Shown piece after piece: positions 5,226 through 6,624 of a stretch of 6,624 nt of DNA. Each line of letters starts with the position of its first letter. Positions within the stretch are counted from its first letter, which is position 1. The notes beneath the pieces were generated by a model. That model did no database searches, was not told where the DNA came from, and saw only the letters and a list, made by a program, of their open reading frames with translations. This DNA comes from an uncultured Senegalimassilia sp. (lineage in GTDB: Bacteria; Actinomycetota; Coriobacteriia; Coriobacteriales; Eggerthellaceae). The translations under genes and the position numbers were made by a program. The DNA is taken from positions 1 through 6,624 of the forward strand of contig NZ_CAKTYH010000109.1 of NCBI RefSeq assembly GCF_934632265.1, in the 5' to 3' direction.

Positions 5226-6624
5226 TTACGCGCGCTTCACCAGGTAGCACTTGTGGATGCGCGGGTTGCGTTCGAAATCGTGCGGTATGGTCTGTGCCGT
5301 GATGTCTTCGAGCGCTACCCCGTACTTGCCCAACTGTTCCATATCGGGCTTGAACGAGCGCAGATTGCAGCTGAACACCGCCGTGCCTTCCTTGGTCAGC
5401 AGGCGTGAAACGCCCACCAGCAGCTCGACGTGATCGCGCTGGACGTCCCAGGTGCGTTTGCCCATCGACTTCGAGTTGCTGAACGTGGGCGGGTCCACGA
5501 AGATCAGATCGAAGCGGCGCGAGCCGCGGCGGCAATCGGTGATCCAATTCATCACGTCACCGCGCTCGAAGCTGTGCGCACGCCCGGTGAACCCGTTTTG
5601 CTCCATGTTGCGCTCGGCCCAATCCAGATAGGTTTGCGACAGATCGACCGTGACGGTTTCCACCGCCCCGCCCGCCGCAGCCTGGACCGTTGCCGAGCCC
5701 GTGTAAGCGAACAGGTTGAGGAAGCGCTTGCCAGCGGCCATCTTGCGCACCATGGCGCGCGTGTCGCGATGGTCGAGGAACAGGCCCGTATCCAGGTAGC
5801 CGGCAAGATCCACTTCCAGCAGGCACCCCGCTTCATCGACGTGCGTTACATAGTTGCGCTTTCCCGCACCACGGTACTGCCCGCCGCCCTTGTCATGGCA
5901 GCGCACCTTGGAGAACACGTGGTCAGGGCGGACGCCCAAAACCACAGGCGCCAAGGTAAGGATGTCGTCGAAACGACGGCGCGCCTTATCGGGGTCGATG
6001 GAACGCGGCGGGGCGTATTCGGCGATATGCAGATACGCGTTACCCGCAGCCTGGCCGGCGCCGGTGTACACGTCGATGGCGGCGGAGTAATCGGGCAAGT
6101 CGGCATCGTAAACGCGATAGCACGTCACACCTTCGCGGCGCGCCCACTTGCGACGCTCCTTGGCAACCTTGCGCAGACGATCGGCGAACTGCTGCGAGGA
6201 TTCCTCGAACACCTCCACCTTATGCTCCGCGCCGCCGTTGGCGTCCGGCACCACGGCCTGGGCAAGCTGCGCCGGAGGACGCATGAACAGCAGCACCTGG
6301 GTTTCCACGCGCCCACGGCCGAAGCTCAGCGTGTCGGCGGCATCGACGCCAAAGCGCCCTTGCACGCCCTGCCCGCCGGCAACCGCATACAAGCTGCCTG
6401 CCGGAACCGCTGCCGCCGCCTTCACGAACGCCGCGGCCTCCGCCTGGGCGCGAGCCTCGGACTGGATGCGATCGCCTGCCGGCATGTTGGACGCCACCAG
6501 GCACGGGCACAGCTTGTCCTGGCCGCTATCGACCGCGCGCCTGCTGTGCAGCCGATCGGCCACGTCACACGCGCGCTTGGCCATATCTGCCACGGTATGG
6601 GCATCGCCCAGCTCGATGCTGACC
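5226..6624 (-). CDS. rlmKL: Bifunctional 23S rRNA guanine methyltransferase RlmKL, C-terminal part
   Basis: The last 465 codons of a SAM-dependent rRNA methyltransferase; the frame is open through the right edge, so the start lies outside. In E. coli the C-terminal RlmK half makes m7G2069 and the N-terminal RlmL half makes m2G2445 in 23S rRNA. Visible here is the tail of the RlmL half ('FGRGRVETQVLLF'), then the linker 'FADRLRKVAKERRKWARREG', 'CYRVYDADLPDY', 'EYAPPRSID', 'DYLDTGLFLDHRDTR'-like sequence ('GYLDTGLFLDHRDTR'), the SAM-binding 'NLFAYTGSATVQAAAGG', the acidic 'TVDLSQTYLDWAERN', and the catalytic-region 'DPPTFSNSK' (DPPTF codons at 5481-5495). The end 'DFERNPRIHKCYLV' matches the family terminus. 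All expected motifs of the RlmK half are intact. The THUMP and RlmL catalytic domains would be outside the window, so the fusion is inferred from the linker. A GTG at 6591-6593 is unlikely to be the start because homologous sequence continues through it. Confidence 0.92.
   Translation of the reverse strand, partial: VSIELGDAHTVADMAKRACDVADRLHSRRAVDSGQDKLCPCLVASNMPAGDRIQSEARAQAEAAAFVKAAAAVPAGSLYAVAGGQGVQGRFGVDAADTLSFGRGRVETQVLLFMRPPAQLAQAVVPDANGGAEHKVEVFEESSQQFADRLRKVAKERRKWARREGVTCYRVYDADLPDYSAAIDVYTGAGQAAGNAYLHIAEYAPPRSIDPDKARRRFDDILTLAPVVLGVRPDHVFSKVRCHDKGGGQYRGAGKRNYVTHVDEAGCLLEVDLAGYLDTGLFLDHRDTRAMVRKMAAGKRFLNLFAYTGSATVQAAAGGAVETVTVDLSQTYLDWAERNMEQNGFTGRAHSFERGDVMNWITDCRRGSRRFDLIFVDPPTFSNSKSMGKRTWDVQRDHVELLVGVSRLLTKEGTAVFSCNLRSFKPDMEQLGKYGVALEDITAQTIPHDFERNPRIHKCYLVKRA

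Overview
The window looks like an ordinary chromosomal stretch of a GC-rich, probably anaerobic, gut-type actinobacterium of the class Coriobacteriia (Eggerthellaceae-like). I infer this from GC-rich codon use, the 'TGDRPTG...HLGH' type of tryptophanyl-tRNA synthetase common in anaerobic Gram-positives, a stand-alone LUD-domain protein, a YczE-type membrane protein, and tRNA genes with an encoded CCA. No database search was possible, so the placement is a judgement, not a measurement.

Layout. Positions 1-1645 (+) hold the end of a glycan-building operon: the C-terminal part of a DegT/PglE-type sugar aminotransferase, then a PglC-type phosphoglycosyl transferase joined to it by a TGATG stop/start overlap. 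A bidirectional terminator (1675-1703) separates them from the convergent tryptophanyl-tRNA synthetase trpS (1706-2749, -). A 261-base divergent intergenic region carries likely promoters for trpS and for a 212-residue LUD-domain protein (3014-3652, +).

Positions 3653-3962 have no gene. They hold two imperfect copies of a ~53-base direct repeat on either side of the LUD gene's terminator, and then the terminator of a minus-strand tRNA. Two minus-strand tRNAs follow, each with its own intrinsic terminator: tRNA with anticodon CAU (3963-4037, most likely elongator Met) and tRNA-Val(CAC) (4219-4293). Upstream of tRNA-Val is a divergent promoter region with a clear promoter each way and an A/T-rich inverted repeat between them. 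The plus-strand promoter drives a YczE-family membrane protein (4485-5141). A perfect 17-bp hairpin separates that gene from the convergent 3' part of rlmKL, a 23S rRNA guanine methyltransferase (5226-6624, -), which runs off the right edge.

The genes do not form one system. The left end is the edge of a cell-surface glycan locus; the rest is translation machinery (trpS, two tRNAs, rRNA methyltransferase) with two accessory single genes. I found no convincing undescribed system. The features most worth following are the repeat pair around the LUD terminator, the divergent tRNA-Val/yczE control region, and the PglE/PglC-like pair.
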